This document shows, one piece after another, positions 49,705 through 59,010 of a DNA stretch of 64,000 nt (within the stretch, counting starts at the first letter, position 1; each line of letters begins with the position of its first letter). Under the pieces are notes generated by a model that saw only the letters and a program-made list of their open reading frames with translations, ran no database searches and was not told the origin of the DNA. Where the stretch lies: NCBI RefSeq assembly GCF_002214545.1, contig NZ_CP015105.1, positions 930,001 to 994,000 on the forward strand. Direction: 5' to 3'. The stretch comes from Thermococcus thioreducens (GTDB lineage Archaea > Methanobacteriota_B > Thermococci > Thermococcales > Thermococcaceae). Position numbers and translations under genes: made by a program.

Positions 49705-50610
49705 TCACTCCTCCCCGAAAATCCTCTCGACGAACCACTTCTCGTCGAAGGGCCTTAGGTCGTCGTAGCCCTGGCCGACGCCGACGAAGAGTATCGGCGC
49801 CCCAATCGCGTGGCTTATGCTCAAAGCGGCGCCGCCCCTCGCGTCCGCGTCGAGCTTGGTGAGGATTACCCCGTCTATCTTAACCGCCTCGTTGAACTGC
49901 TTTGCCTGTTCGACCACTGAGTTGCCGGCCAAACTGTCGCCGACGAAGATGACGAGGTCTGGCCTAGTTACGCGCGCTATCTTCCTCATCTCGTCCATGA
50001 GGTTCCTGTTCAGCTCGTTTCTGCCCGCGGTGTCTATAAGGACGACATCCAGCCCCCTCGCCTTCGCGTGCTGTATTGCGTCGTAGGCTACTGCCGCGGG
50101 GTCGGCACCGTAGGAGTGCTTGATGACCTTGACGCCAACGCGCCTTGCGTGCTCCTCAACCTGCTCAATCGCTCCAGCCCTGAAGGTGTCGCTTGCGGCT
50201 ATGACAACGCTTAGACCGTTCTTCTTGAGCCAGTGGGCGAGCTTGGCTATGGTCGTCGTCTTCCCGGAGCCGTTGAAGCCCACGAAGGCTATGACGAAGG
50301 GCTTCTCCTCCTTTGACCGGATCAGCTCAAGGAGGTCTATTCTCTTCTCAGGTGTCAGAACCTCAAGGACGGCCCCACGGACGGCCTTTTCGACCAGTGC
50401 CTTTTTGTTGGTACCTATCTTTACCTTCTGACCAACAAGTTTCTCTTTTATCCTTTCCTTCAGCTCCTCAACCGTTTCAAGGGCAACATCAGCCTCAAGG
50501 AGTTCTATCTCCAGATCCCAGAGTGCGTTTTCCACGTCCTTCTCGCTTATTTCAGTCTGTGAGACCTTGTCCACGAATGAGCCTAACTTCTCCTTGAGTT
50601 TTCCCAGCAT
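49705..50610 (-). CDS. ftsY: Signal recognition particle receptor FtsY
   Basis: A 301-residue SRP-type GTPase that docks SRP-ribosome complexes at the membrane. NG-domain: helical N domain (about 10-90), then G1 [18 protein letters not shown]2 [19 protein letters not shown]-like sequence, G3 [12 protein letters not shown]4 [13 protein letters not shown] and G5 [12 protein letters not shown]. There is no long acidic N-terminal domain. ATG at 50610 is preceded by GGTGAT; TATA at 50642-50650 (TATATAATT on the other strand). Confidence 0.96.
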   Translation of the reverse strand: MLGKLKEKLGSFVDKVSQTEISEKDVENALWDLEIELLEADVALETVEELKERIKEKLVGQKVKIGTNKKALVEKAVRGAVLEVLTPEKRIDLLELIRSKEEKPFVIAFVGFNGSGKTTTIAKLAHWLKKNGLSVVIAASDTFRAGAIEQVEEHARRVGVKVIKHSYGADPAAVAYDAIQHAKARGLDVVLIDTAGRNELNRNLMDEMRKIARVTRPDLVIFVGDSLAGNSVVEQAKQFNEAVKIDGVILTKLDADARGGAALSISHAIGAPILFVGVGQGYDDLRPFDEKWFVERIFGEE

Positions 50611-50657
50611 TTTCATCACCCTATGAGCGAGGGACTTATGCATATATAATTATTATG

Positions 50658-50720
50658 AACGCCCTCGGCGATAGCTGGTGTCATCACACCTCAGACCCGA
50701 AACCGCTCGTCATCGGGCGA
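50658..50720 (-). ncRNA. C/D box guide sRNA with two 23S rRNA guides
   Basis: Minus strand. A terminal stem CGCCC/GGGCG (50719-50715 and 50664-50660) encloses C box GATGA (50714-50710), D' CTGA (50694-50691), C' GTGATGA (50687-50681) and D CCGA (50668-50665). C and D differ slightly from consensus but keep the kink-turn GA and UGA bases. The D' guide predicts target ACCCGAAACCGCUCG; the D guide predicts CGAUAGCUGGUG. The well-known 23S rRNA sequences GACCCGAAAC and GAUAGCUGGU match these. Methylation at the fifth base would give G in ACCCG and A in CGAUA. TATA TTTATAAA at 50740-50747 fits a start near 50720. Confidence 0.88.
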
Positions 50721-50748
50721 AGCTGGTTTGGAGTCATTGTTTATAAAT

Positions 50749-51198
50749 TCAGTACCTCCTGACGTAGGTCTTGCTTTCGGCGACTTTTCCCTCTTCCAGC
50801 CTCATAACGTCCAGCCTTTCGAAGCCAACGGTTTCTCTCTTGTAAGCTATTAAGTAATCGACGAACTCCTTTATCCCATAGCGGGTTATTGAGTCTTTCA
50901 CGTACTTGCGCTCGTAGAGCAGGACGAGCCTATCAGTATGTGAGGCGAGCCACTCTTTTAACTTCTCCCTTTCGGCCTTTGAGCGCGAGAGTGGATTGAC
51001 TATTAGGTATATCTCAAACTCGTCGCTCTCAAACGGCGAGCCGATGTAGACGTCACCATCGACCTGAAACGGCAGGTATTCAGCAAGTATGCGCTTTCCC
51101 CGCTTTGCCCATGCATTGAGGTATATCCTGGCAATCCTCTTCCCGTCTCCGGTGATTAAAACGGTTCCCGAGTCCAATTTGGCTATTTTCTTCAGCAT
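50749..51198 (-). CDS. Hypothetical conserved cytosolic protein
   Basis: A 149-residue soluble alpha/beta protein: KIAKLDSGTVLITGDGKRIA, then ILAEYLPFQVDGDVYIGSPF, EWLASHTDRLVLLYERKYVK and YGIKEFVDYLIAYKR. I do not recognise a family; it may be a Thermococcales-only group. ATG at 51198 is chosen over an ATG at 51207. It is divergent from the BMP gene. Confidence 0.65.
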   Translation of the reverse strand: MLKKIAKLDSGTVLITGDGKRIARIYLNAWAKRGKRILAEYLPFQVDGDVYIGSPFESDEFEIYLIVNPLSRSKAEREKLKEWLASHTDRLVLLYERKYVKDSITRYGIKEFVDYLIAYKRETVGFERLDVMRLEEGKVAESKTYVRRY

Positions 51199-51270
51199 GG
51201 TCATCACAAAAAACTTTTACTCCAAGGTTAAAATTCTTTCTTGTGTTTTCGGTTTTATAAGCACCGCAAA

Positions 51271-51280
51271 GTATATATTT
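51271..51280 (+). promoter_or_regulatory. BMP operon promoter TATA box
   Basis: GTATATATTT gives a predicted start near 51302 and a leader of about 20 bases with GGAGGG at 51311-51316, 6-7 bases before the ATG. Confidence 0.65.
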
Positions 51281-51322
51281 TCGCCGCCTATATACATCTG
51301 CAAAACTCGCGGAGGGTTTCAT

Positions 51323-52561
51323 ATGAGGAAGTGGTTGAGCCTGTTTTTAATCGGCCTCCTGGCCATAAGCGTCGTGGCCAGCGGCTGCATAAGCGGTGGA
51401 GGAGAAACATCCACTCAGACCAAGGGCAAGATTGCCATCGTCTATGACGTCGGTGGAAGGGGTGACCTGAGCTTTAACGACATGGCTTACATAGGTGCCA
51501 AAAAGGCTTCAGAGGACTTCAACCTTGAGCTCGTTGAGCTCCAGAGCAACACAGAGGACGACTACGTCAAGAACCTTGAGACCCTCGCCCAGCAGGGCGA
51601 CTACCTCGTTATAATTGCGGTCGGTTTCATGATGACCGATGCCGTCAAGAAGGTCGCTGCCGAGTATCCGAACCAGCACTTTGCAATCATCGACGGCTTT
51701 GACCCGGAGATGCCGGACAACGTCATGATGATACTCTTCAAGGAGAACGAGGGGTCTGCACTTGTGGGTGCCCTCTCTGCCCTCATCGCCGCCGACAGCG
51801 GTAAGGACAAGGTTGGAATCGTCCTTGGAATGGAGATACCCGTCCTCTACAAGTTCGAGGGTGGCTATCGCTTCGGTGTTGCCTGGGCCGAGGACTACTA
51901 CAAGCAGAAGACCGGAAAGGACGTTAAGATAGACGTCCTCTACCAGTACACCGGAACCTTCACCGACCCCGCTAAGGGCTACCAGGCCGCAAAGGCCCAG
52001 CTTGACCAGGGTGCCTGGGTCATCTACCAGGTCGCCGGTGGAACCGGTGTTGGCGTCTTCCAGGCCGTTGAGGAGTACCTCAAGGCCCACAACCAGAAGA
52101 TGGGCCCGCCGTTCGCGGTCGGTGTTGACTCCGCCCAGGACTGGATTAAGCCGGGAGCCATCATCGCCAGCATGATGAAGCGCGTTGATGTCGGTGTCTA
52201 TACCGCCGTCAAGGACGCCGTCGAGGGCAACTTCAAGGGCGGTGTTGTCGAGCTCGGCCTCAAGGAAGGCGGTGTCGGCGTCAGCACCGTTGACGACGTT
52301 ATGGCCATGTTTGACTCACTTCCTGCGGACACACAGCAGCAGAAGCTCAAGGAGCTTGGATTCAACAGTAAGGATGACCTTAAGAAGTACCTTGAGGACA
52401 CTAGGAAGCAGGTTCCGGACTGGATCTGGCAGGCCGTCGATGAGCTCAAGGGGAAGATAGTCAGCGGCGAGATCAAGGTTCCGAAGGCCTTCAACAAGGA
52501 CGAGATCGAGGCCATCAGGAACGCTAAGACCTGGCAGGAAATGATGCAGCTTGCCAAGTGA
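51323..52561 (+). CDS. BMP-family nucleoside-binding lipoprotein
   Basis: A 412-residue ABC importer binding protein. Lipobox AISVVASGCISGG after the signal peptide anchors it to the membrane by a lipid. Family sequences: IAIVYDVGGRGDLSFNDMAY, HFAIIDGFDPEMPDNVMMIL, KVGIVLGMEIPVLYKFEGGY and VIYQVAGGTGVGVFQAVEEY. The BMP (PnrA/Med) family binds purine nucleosides. The next three genes code the ATPase and both permeases. A T-rich gap follows. Confidence 0.92.
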   Translation: MRKWLSLFLIGLLAISVVASGCISGGGETSTQTKGKIAIVYDVGGRGDLSFNDMAYIGAKKASEDFNLELVELQSNTEDDYVKNLETLAQQGDYLVIIAVGFMMTDAVKKVAAEYPNQHFAIIDGFDPEMPDNVMMILFKENEGSALVGALSALIAADSGKDKVGIVLGMEIPVLYKFEGGYRFGVAWAEDYYKQKTGKDVKIDVLYQYTGTFTDPAKGYQAAKAQLDQGAWVIYQVAGGTGVGVFQAVEEYLKAHNQKMGPPFAVGVDSAQDWIKPGAIIASMMKRVDVGVYTAVKDAVEGNFKGGVVELGLKEGGVGVSTVDDVMAMFDSLPADTQQQKLKELGFNSKDDLKKYLEDTRKQVPDWIWQAVDELKGKIVSGEIKVPKAFNKDEIEAIRNAKTWQEMMQLAK

Positions 52562-52590
52562 TTTTTTCAACCCTTATTTTTTATTCGTCA
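52562..52590 (+). terminator. T-rich partial terminator after BMP gene
   Basis: TGATTTTTTCAACCCTTATTTTTTATTC contains two T-runs. As the transporter genes follow 68 bases on, it may act as a partial terminator, keeping the binding protein in excess over the ATPase and permeases, as is common in ABC operons. Confidence 0.45.
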
Positions 52591-52629
52591 ATTTTGTCCG
52601 TGGATTCTTAAATTTCAGGGGGTGCTTGC

Positions 52630-54168
52630 ATGGGAGAGACTCCAATACTGGAGATGAAGGGCATAGTGAAGGTGTATCCCGACGGTACCAGAGCGCTCAA
52701 GGGTGTTGATTTGACCGTGTATCAGGGCGAGATACTTGGCCTCCTCGGTGAGAACGGCGCCGGAAAAACGACCCTTATGAAAATCCTCTTTGGAATGCTC
52801 CATCCCACCGCGGGTAAAATCTACGTCCGTGGCAAGGAGACCCGTTTTAAGAGTCCGGCTGATGCACTCGCAAACGGTATTGGTATGGTTCACCAGCACT
52901 TTACCCTCGTTGAGGTTTTTGATGCCCTTCACAACATAATCCTGGGAATGGAAGGGCACGGGATGTTTTCGAAGATAGATGTTGACAAGGCGAGAGAGAA
53001 ACTCCAGAGGCTTATGGAGGATCTCAACTTTAAAGTCCCCCTCGACGTGCCCGTTGAGGAGCTCCCCGTTGGAGTTCAGCAGAGGATTGAAATCCTTAAG
53101 ATGCTCTTCAGGGACGTTGACGTGCTGATCCTCGACGAGCCGACGGCGGTTCTCACCCCGATAGAGGTCGAGGAGCTGTTTGCCGTCCTCAAGAAGCTAA
53201 AGGAAGAGGGCAAGACGATAATCTTCATCAGTCACAAGCTCAATGAGGTCATGGAGCTCACCGACCGCGTTACTGTCATCAGAAAGGGTGAGGTCATCGG
53301 AACCGTCAACACGAGCGAGGCAACGCCCCAGCTCCTCGCAAGGATGATGGTCGGCAGGGACGTCGTTCTCAGGATCCAGAAACCGCCCAAGGAGCCGGGA
53401 GAGCCCATACTTGAGGTTAAGGATCTCTGGGTCAAGGGCGACCGTGGTGAGGACGCCGTTAGGGGGCTCACCTTCCAGGTGAGGGCCGGGGAGATATTCG
53501 GTATAGCCGGCGTCGAGGGCAACGGTCAGACGGAGCTTATCGAAGCAATAACCGGACTTAGAAAACCTGAAAAGGGGAGTGTTTTCCTCAACGGCCGGGA
53601 TATTACAGGTAAGCCTCCAAAGGAGCTCTACGATGCTGGAATGGCCCACATCCCGGAGGACAGAACTCACATGGGTCTGATCCTTGACATGACCGTTACT
53701 GAAAATGCCATACTCGGACTGCAGTGGAGGAAGGAGTTCCAGCGCTGGAAGGGTGCAATAGACTGGGGTAAGGCGAAAAAGCACACGGTAAAGCTCATCG
53801 AACAGTTCGAGATATCCGCTCCCGGAGTGGACGCCCCCGTCAAGAGCCTCAGCGGTGGAAACCAGCAGAAGCTCATCGTTGCCAGAGAGGTCAGCAAAGA
53901 GCCCGTCCTTGTGATAGCCTCCCAGCCTACGAGGGGTGTTGACGTTGCCTCAACGGAGTATATCAGGAACTATCTGATCAAGCTGAGAAACGAGGGCAAG
54001 GCAGTCCTTCTTGTTTCGGCTGACCTCGATGAGGTCATCCAGCTCAGCGACAGGATGGGAATAATCTACGAGGGCGAGTTCATGGGAGTTGTCAAGCCTG
54101 AGGATGTCACCACAGAGGAAATAGGAATGATGATGGGGGGAATACGCTATGAAGAGCTCAAAAAGTGA
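52630..54168 (+). CDS. Nucleoside ABC transporter ATPase (double domain)
   Basis: A 512-residue protein with two ATPase domains, like YufO/NupA and RbsA-type proteins. Domain 1: Walker A GENGAGKTTLMK, signature VGVQQRIEILK, Walker B VLILDEPTAVL. Domain 2: the Walker A GVEGNGQTELIE lacks the lysine, signature LSGGNQQKLIVARE, B-loop LVIASQPTRGVD. The weakened second site is normal in this group. It drives transport through the permeases encoded by the following two genes. Confidence 0.93.
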   Translation: MGETPILEMKGIVKVYPDGTRALKGVDLTVYQGEILGLLGENGAGKTTLMKILFGMLHPTAGKIYVRGKETRFKSPADALANGIGMVHQHFTLVEVFDALHNIILGMEGHGMFSKIDVDKAREKLQRLMEDLNFKVPLDVPVEELPVGVQQRIEILKMLFRDVDVLILDEPTAVLTPIEVEELFAVLKKLKEEGKTIIFISHKLNEVMELTDRVTVIRKGEVIGTVNTSEATPQLLARMMVGRDVVLRIQKPPKEPGEPILEVKDLWVKGDRGEDAVRGLTFQVRAGEIFGIAGVEGNGQTELIEAITGLRKPEKGSVFLNGRDITGKPPKELYDAGMAHIPEDRTHMGLILDMTVTENAILGLQWRKEFQRWKGAIDWGKAKKHTVKLIEQFEISAPGVDAPVKSLSGGNQQKLIVAREVSKEPVLVIASQPTRGVDVASTEYIRNYLIKLRNEGKAVLLVSADLDEVIQLSDRMGIIYEGEFMGVVKPEDVTTEEIGMMMGGIRYEELKK

Positions 54169-55201
54169 TGCCCTTAAGTTCTTCAACTTCAAAGCTCTCA
54201 TCGAGAGCCTCATAGCAATATTCGTCGGCTTCCTCCTGGGGGCAATAGTGCTCCTTGTCTTTGGATACAGCCCAGTTGAAACCTACTACTGGCTCTTTAA
54301 AGGTGCCCTCGGCTCAACCAACGGTATAGCCAGCACCCTTGCGTACTCCACTCCGATAATGCTGACTGCACTTACATTTGCCATAAGCGCCAGGACTGGA
54401 ATCTTCAACATCGGTGCAGAGGGTTCTTTCTACTTCGGTGCAATAGCGGCCGTCATCTTCACCAACATATGGGGCAACATGTGGTTCGGTCTCGCCATGG
54501 GCATGCTCCTCGGCGCGCTCTGGAGCCTCCCGGCGGCCTTCCTTAAGGTCTACCGCGGTGTCCACGAGGTCATTTCCACAATCATGCTCAACTGGATTGC
54601 GTGGTTCTTCGTCCTCTGGCTCGTCGTTGGTCCTTACGCCAATCCAAACGACCCCAACAAGACCATAAGAATACCCGAAAGCGCGAGGCTTCCCCTGATA
54701 GGCAACACCGACCTCTCAATAGCGTTCATAATTGCCGTCATTGCCTCAGTCCTCACGTACTACCTCCTCTGGCATACCGTGTTCGGATTTGGCATGAGGG
54801 CAAGCGGGATTAACCCAAAGGCAGCAAGATACGGTGGAGTTAACCCGAACAAGGCAATAATATGGTCCTTCGTCATAGGAGGAATCATGAGCGGCCTCGG
54901 TGGTGCAATGAAGATCATGGGCGAGCCGCCAACATACGCCATAAGCCAGGGAATGGCCAACGTATATGGACTTGGTTTCGATGGAATAGGCGTTGCCCTC
55001 GTTGGCAGGAACCACCCGCTGGGCATAATCTTCGCCGCGATATTCTTCGGAATGCTCCGCGCCGGAACGCCTCTGATGCAGATCGGTGCACAGGTCCCCC
55101 TGGAGATCATCAAGGTCATACAGGGCATCATAGTCATAACCGTAGCCATACCCGGGCTTTATGACCTCATCAAGAAGGCTTTCAAGAGGGGGGAGGCCTG
55201 A
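54149..55201 (+). CDS. Nucleoside ABC transporter permease 1
   Basis: A 350-residue permease with about ten helices: LIAIFVGFLLGAIVLLVFGY at the start, then TARTGIFNIGAEGS-like ISARTGIFNIGAEGSFYFGA, the usual mark of BMP-linked permeases, and VHEVISTIMLNWIAWFFVLW. It overlaps the ATPase by 20 bases and permease 2 by one base. YufP-type. Confidence 0.92.
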   Translation: MKSSKSDALKFFNFKALIESLIAIFVGFLLGAIVLLVFGYSPVETYYWLFKGALGSTNGIASTLAYSTPIMLTALTFAISARTGIFNIGAEGSFYFGAIAAVIFTNIWGNMWFGLAMGMLLGALWSLPAAFLKVYRGVHEVISTIMLNWIAWFFVLWLVVGPYANPNDPNKTIRIPESARLPLIGNTDLSIAFIIAVIASVLTYYLLWHTVFGFGMRASGINPKAARYGGVNPNKAIIWSFVIGGIMSGLGGAMKIMGEPPTYAISQGMANVYGLGFDGIGVALVGRNHPLGIIFAAIFFGMLRAGTPLMQIGAQVPLEIIKVIQGIIVITVAIPGLYDLIKKAFKRGEA

Positions 55202-56088
55202 TGGATCTCGGGTCAATAATCTCCATCCTGATTACTTCCCTCATGGCAATGGTGCCGATAGTGCTGACGAGCGTCGGTGCTGTCTGGAGCGAGAGGGCCG
55301 GTGTTGTCAGCATCGGCTACGAGGGAGTCCTCCTCATGAGTGCGTTCTTTGGTGCCATAGTGGCAGAGGTCACCGGCAGCGGGATCATGGGGCTCGTAGG
55401 GGGTATAGCCACGGGAGTGATCTTCGGAATGCTGCACGGAGTCCTCACGGTCTACCTCAAGGGAGACCACGTCATCCCGGGCATAGGCATAAACCTCCTG
55501 GCGATGGGTGTCGTCCCCTTTGGTATCCTTGCTTACTGGGGAACCGCCGGCCAGCACCAGGTTGCAGTTACTCTCTGGAGCTGGAACACCAAGTACGGGA
55601 AGATAAGCCCCATGATTTTCGTTACCATAGCGATATCCGTCATAACCTGGTGGGTGCTCTTCAAGACCCCCCTTGGACTGCGCGTTAGGTCTGTCGGTGA
55701 GAACCCCGAGGCGGCGGATGCACTTGGTATAAACGTCGAGAAGTACAGGTTCTGGTCAACGGTCTACGGACACGCTCTGGCCGGTCTCGGAGGAGCTTAC
55801 ATGAGCGTCGCCTGGCTGGGAGTTGTCCAGAAAACCATGTCCGCCGGCAGGGGATTCATAGCACTCGCCAACATGGTCTTCAGCGGATGGAACCCCCTCG
55901 TTGCCCTCCTCGGCGGCTGGCTCTTTGGGTTCTTCGACGCACTGGCGGCGTGGCTCGCACCGCTCCACATAATACCGGGGCAGTTCATCCTGATGCTGCC
56001 CTACATAATGACCCTCATCATAGTTGCAGGAATCATCGGAAAGGCCAGGCCGCCGAAGTGGGACGGGAGGCCCTACAAGAGGGAGTGA
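55201..56088 (+). CDS. Nucleoside ABC transporter permease 2
   Basis: A 295-residue permease with about nine helices, YufQ-type. SVGAVWSERAGVVSIGYEGV and GRGFIALANMVFSGWNPLVA are family marks. It ends with a polar tail KARPPKWDGRPYKRE. The start overlaps the end of permease 1 by one base (TGATG). Together the four genes give a full purine-nucleoside-type importer. Confidence 0.92.
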   Translation: MDLGSIISILITSLMAMVPIVLTSVGAVWSERAGVVSIGYEGVLLMSAFFGAIVAEVTGSGIMGLVGGIATGVIFGMLHGVLTVYLKGDHVIPGIGINLLAMGVVPFGILAYWGTAGQHQVAVTLWSWNTKYGKISPMIFVTIAISVITWWVLFKTPLGLRVRSVGENPEAADALGINVEKYRFWSTVYGHALAGLGGAYMSVAWLGVVQKTMSAGRGFIALANMVFSGWNPLVALLGGWLFGFFDALAAWLAPLHIIPGQFILMLPYIMTLIIVAGIIGKARPPKWDGRPYKRE

Positions 56089-56137
56089 CTTCCCCTTTCA
56101 TTTTTGTTTTAAAGAAACCGGAAAAATAAAAAGGAGA

Positions 56138-57121
56138 TCACTTTTTGATGAGGACACCTATGGCAGTCCCCAGAACGATTCCGGCCACCAGAGAAAGGGC
56201 AACGTATCTCGTCACGTCCGTCTCCGCCACAGGTTTGTTTTCAGGTGCTTTTTCACCGAGGGCTCTAATAATGGCGGCGCTGTTTTCGATGAGTATTTCC
56301 GTATAGGGCCTGCCACTCCAGAAGACTCTTATCTCCGCCAGCGGTTTCCCGCTTTTGGCTGAGAGCTCCCTTACGGCATCCTTCAGCTGATCGGGGCTGT
56401 CCACGGCATAGACTATAACGTCCGACTTGAGCGCCGTTGAAATGAGCTCGTCTACCCCCATCGCGGGAATCTCCTCTTCAGGTTTTACAGACGCTATCGC
56501 TTTGATTCCAAGCCACTCTATTGCATACTGATCCGCAGGCATCTGGATTACTGCGCTTTTTTCGCCCTTGAGGATGGCCCTATAGGAGTGCATCACAGTC
56601 ATTACGCGGTTCTCGAAGCTCTCATACTCCACCCGATAAACGTTGGCGTTGGCCCCATCGACCCTTTCAAGGGCCCTTTCAGTGGCCTTTGCTATTGCCA
56701 GAGCGTTGGTTGGATCCAGCCATATCCCGTGGGGGTTGTCCTTATCATTGTACCAGTATTCAGGCAGATAGCGAAAGCCCTCCCGCATGTAGTCGTCAAT
56801 GAACAGAACATCAGCTCTTATTGTGCCCTCTTTCTTCAGCTCAGCTATCCTTTTCTCGACCGGCAGGTGGCCGCCGGTTGTTACTATCACGTCCGCCCTC
56901 CGGAGGAGCTCTATCTGGCTCGCTGCGAGCTGGTACTCGTGGGGGTCTGCACCCGGGGGTATCAGGTAGGCCACCTCAACCGAATCCCCGAAGGCCTCGC
57001 TCACTATTCCCTCCAGCGGTGCTATCGTTGTCACCACCAGGGGCTTTTCCCCCGGGGCCCCCATCAGCGGCACGAGAGCTCCAAGGAACAGCATGAGGGG
57101 GACAAATACCCTCGCCTTCAT
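56138..57121 (-). CDS. ZnuA-like metal-binding protein with C-terminal anchor
   Basis: A 327-residue cluster A-I binding protein. Metal-site residues: GADPHEYQL (His), TTGGHLPVE (His), HGIWLDP and near the end VYAVDSPDQ. It has a signal peptide (VFVPLMLFLGALVPLMGAPG) but no lipobox cysteine; instead there is a C-terminal hydrophobic helix (YVALSLVAGIVLGTAIGVLI) with a KK end. No permease or ATPase is adjacent. Zn or Mn is the likely ligand. Convergent to the nucleoside importer. Confidence 0.85.
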   Translation of the reverse strand: MKARVFVPLMLFLGALVPLMGAPGEKPLVVTTIAPLEGIVSEAFGDSVEVAYLIPPGADPHEYQLAASQIELLRRADVIVTTGGHLPVEKRIAELKKEGTIRADVLFIDDYMREGFRYLPEYWYNDKDNPHGIWLDPTNALAIAKATERALERVDGANANVYRVEYESFENRVMTVMHSYRAILKGEKSAVIQMPADQYAIEWLGIKAIASVKPEEEIPAMGVDELISTALKSDVIVYAVDSPDQLKDAVRELSAKSGKPLAEIRVFWSGRPYTEILIENSAAIIRALGEKAPENKPVAETDVTRYVALSLVAGIVLGTAIGVLIKK

Positions 57122-57219
57122 TTTCGGTCACCCGAATTCTGTTCTCTTCACGGGTTTTAAACCTGCTGGTACCAAAACATTTAAAATGACGTGTTCATTA
57201 AATACCACGGTAGGTCGTC

Positions 57220-59010
57220 ATGAAGAGACTGGTCGTGTTAATAATTGCTCTTGCCGTGACAGCATCGGCAGTACCTTCCGCAGCATATGAAATAAGACCG
57301 GGCGTGTCTGTGGGAATCAGTCCGAACTCAGAACTACTAAGCGTTGTATATTACCTGGCCTTCGGCAGGGATGACCCCTTCGTCATCCATCGGGGAGGTT
57401 ATCTGGACGAGGTTGATGCATGGTTCGGGCCCTACCGAAACCATCCGGCCGTTACAATGCTGAGGGAGCATCTCCAGAACGCTACCAGCATCTCCGACCG
57501 GGATCGCATGCTTTACTATCTTGAGGCGGATCTGCTCCAGTGTACTGAGCCTCCGGAGCTTCGGCAGTGGGCAGGGTTCTATGACCCCTGGACTTCGGAG
57601 TACCTTGGGGTTCTCAGGGACTTCGCAAAGAAAAGCAACTTTATGGAGTTCTACAGGCAGCATGAGGACTACTATGCGGAAGATATAAACGTCTACAAAG
57701 GTGCTCTTGAGAAACTCCCTCCCGACGACTTTATGGGTGGCTATATTGATGTTTCCAACGTACGCTTCGAGTTCCAGCACCCCTTTCTTGTAGCGATACA
57801 CGGACACAGCTTTAGCCCGGTGAGGGGTGGAACCCAGATATATGGTGCCGGCGGGATGGTCCCGCTGGTAAGGAGGGATCCACAGAGAACCCTCTGGAGT
57901 CACAAGACCGCGAGGGACACCGTGTTTGGCCTGCCGCTCAACAGAGACTACATAAACAACACCGGATTGGACCGGCTCATCTATCTTAGTTTTGTTTACC
58001 ATGAACTCGGCCACGATACAACGGTTCCGGGACTGAACAGGTACTACGAGGACACCTACAGCCTGCACTACCTGGAGGACACGATAGAAGGTGACATGCC
58101 CTACCTCGCCACATACGACATACATTTCTGGTGGGATACTATGATGATATACGAGGGCTTCGCGGACGGCTGGGCGGACTTTGCTCTTCTCCACGTTGAC
58201 CCCGACTACTCTGCCCTGACTATGTGGATGCAGAGGGGCTGGGGGGAGTTCTGGATCGACGACGTGCTCAGGATATACGAGGAGTATGCCACTCTGAGCC
58301 AGAAGAACGGTGTCTCAATCGAGGAGTACGTGGATGACATGCTGGCCGAGCTCAGGAAGAGCGTTCCTCCTGAAGTGGCGGAGGACATGTATCAGCAACG
58401 CGTTCCCGTAACTCCTCTGAGAGCCTTTGACAGGGGCGCGGTCACTGGGAAAGTCGTGGTGGTTTACGGAACGCAAAATCCCGACCCCAGAGGGGCGGAA
58501 TATGATAGGGAAACCGCCGAACTTATAGCGGACAGCCTCAGAACCTTTTACTCCCAATGGAACGGAAGCGTGGAGATAGTCGTTAAAGCCGACGTGAACG
58601 TGACGGAGGATGAACTTGGAGAAAACCTTGTTCTCGTCGGAGGCCCCGCGGCGAATTCGGTGGTCGCTGAGATGCAGGGACACTTTCCATTGCGCTTTGT
58701 GAAGGAAGGGGGCCACTGGGTGGTCGAGCACGGCATCAACTGGAGCGTTGAGTCGTTCATAATAACGGGGGACGAGAGCGATCCGGTACTGAAAGGGCGG
58801 CTCGATCTATCTGATGACCATACTGCATCGCTCCTGGTCGCGGTGCGGAACCCCAGCAATCCAGCGAATTACATCGTCTGGATAGCCGGAGCGGACCGCT
58901 ACGGAACCAGGCTCTTCAGAAACCCGACGTACTACCTCTCAAGCTACGAGATATTTACGGGAAAAGAGATAGAGATGGGCTTTTATGTTCAACCGCTGGC
59001 ATCCCCATGA
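57220..59010 (+). CDS. Secreted DUF4932-like zinc metalloprotease candidate
   Basis: A 596-residue exported protein with signal peptide RLVVLIIALAVTASAVPSAA. An HExxH zinc motif is in VYHELGHDTTVPG at about residue 264, and a Glu-rich helix (YEGFADGWADFALL) 45 residues later can give the third ligand. The first 400 residues resemble DUF4932. After about 410 a second domain appears (VVVVYGTQNPDPRGAEYDRE, LVLVGGPAANSVVAEMQGHF), similar to cell-surface domains with an NVVLVGGP motif. Function is protease by inference. Confidence 0.75.
   Translation: MKRLVVLIIALAVTASAVPSAAYEIRPGVSVGISPNSELLSVVYYLAFGRDDPFVIHRGGYLDEVDAWFGPYRNHPAVTMLREHLQNATSISDRDRMLYYLEADLLQCTEPPELRQWAGFYDPWTSEYLGVLRDFAKKSNFMEFYRQHEDYYAEDINVYKGALEKLPPDDFMGGYIDVSNVRFEFQHPFLVAIHGHSFSPVRGGTQIYGAGGMVPLVRRDPQRTLWSHKTARDTVFGLPLNRDYINNTGLDRLIYLSFVYHELGHDTTVPGLNRYYEDTYSLHYLEDTIEGDMPYLATYDIHFWWDTMMIYEGFADGWADFALLHVDPDYSALTMWMQRGWGEFWIDDVLRIYEEYATLSQKNGVSIEEYVDDMLAELRKSVPPEVAEDMYQQRVPVTPLRAFDRGAVTGKVVVVYGTQNPDPRGAEYDRETAELIADSLRTFYSQWNGSVEIVVKADVNVTEDELGENLVLVGGPAANSVVAEMQGHFPLRFVKEGGHWVVEHGINWSVESFIITGDESDPVLKGRLDLSDDHTASLLVAVRNPSNPANYIVWIAGADRYGTRLFRNPTYYLSSYEIFTGKEIEMGFYVQPLASP

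Noticed and set aside
51509-52090. Minus-strand open frame opposite the BMP gene
   Set aside because: It is complementary to a typical binding-protein gene and has no motif or ribosome site.
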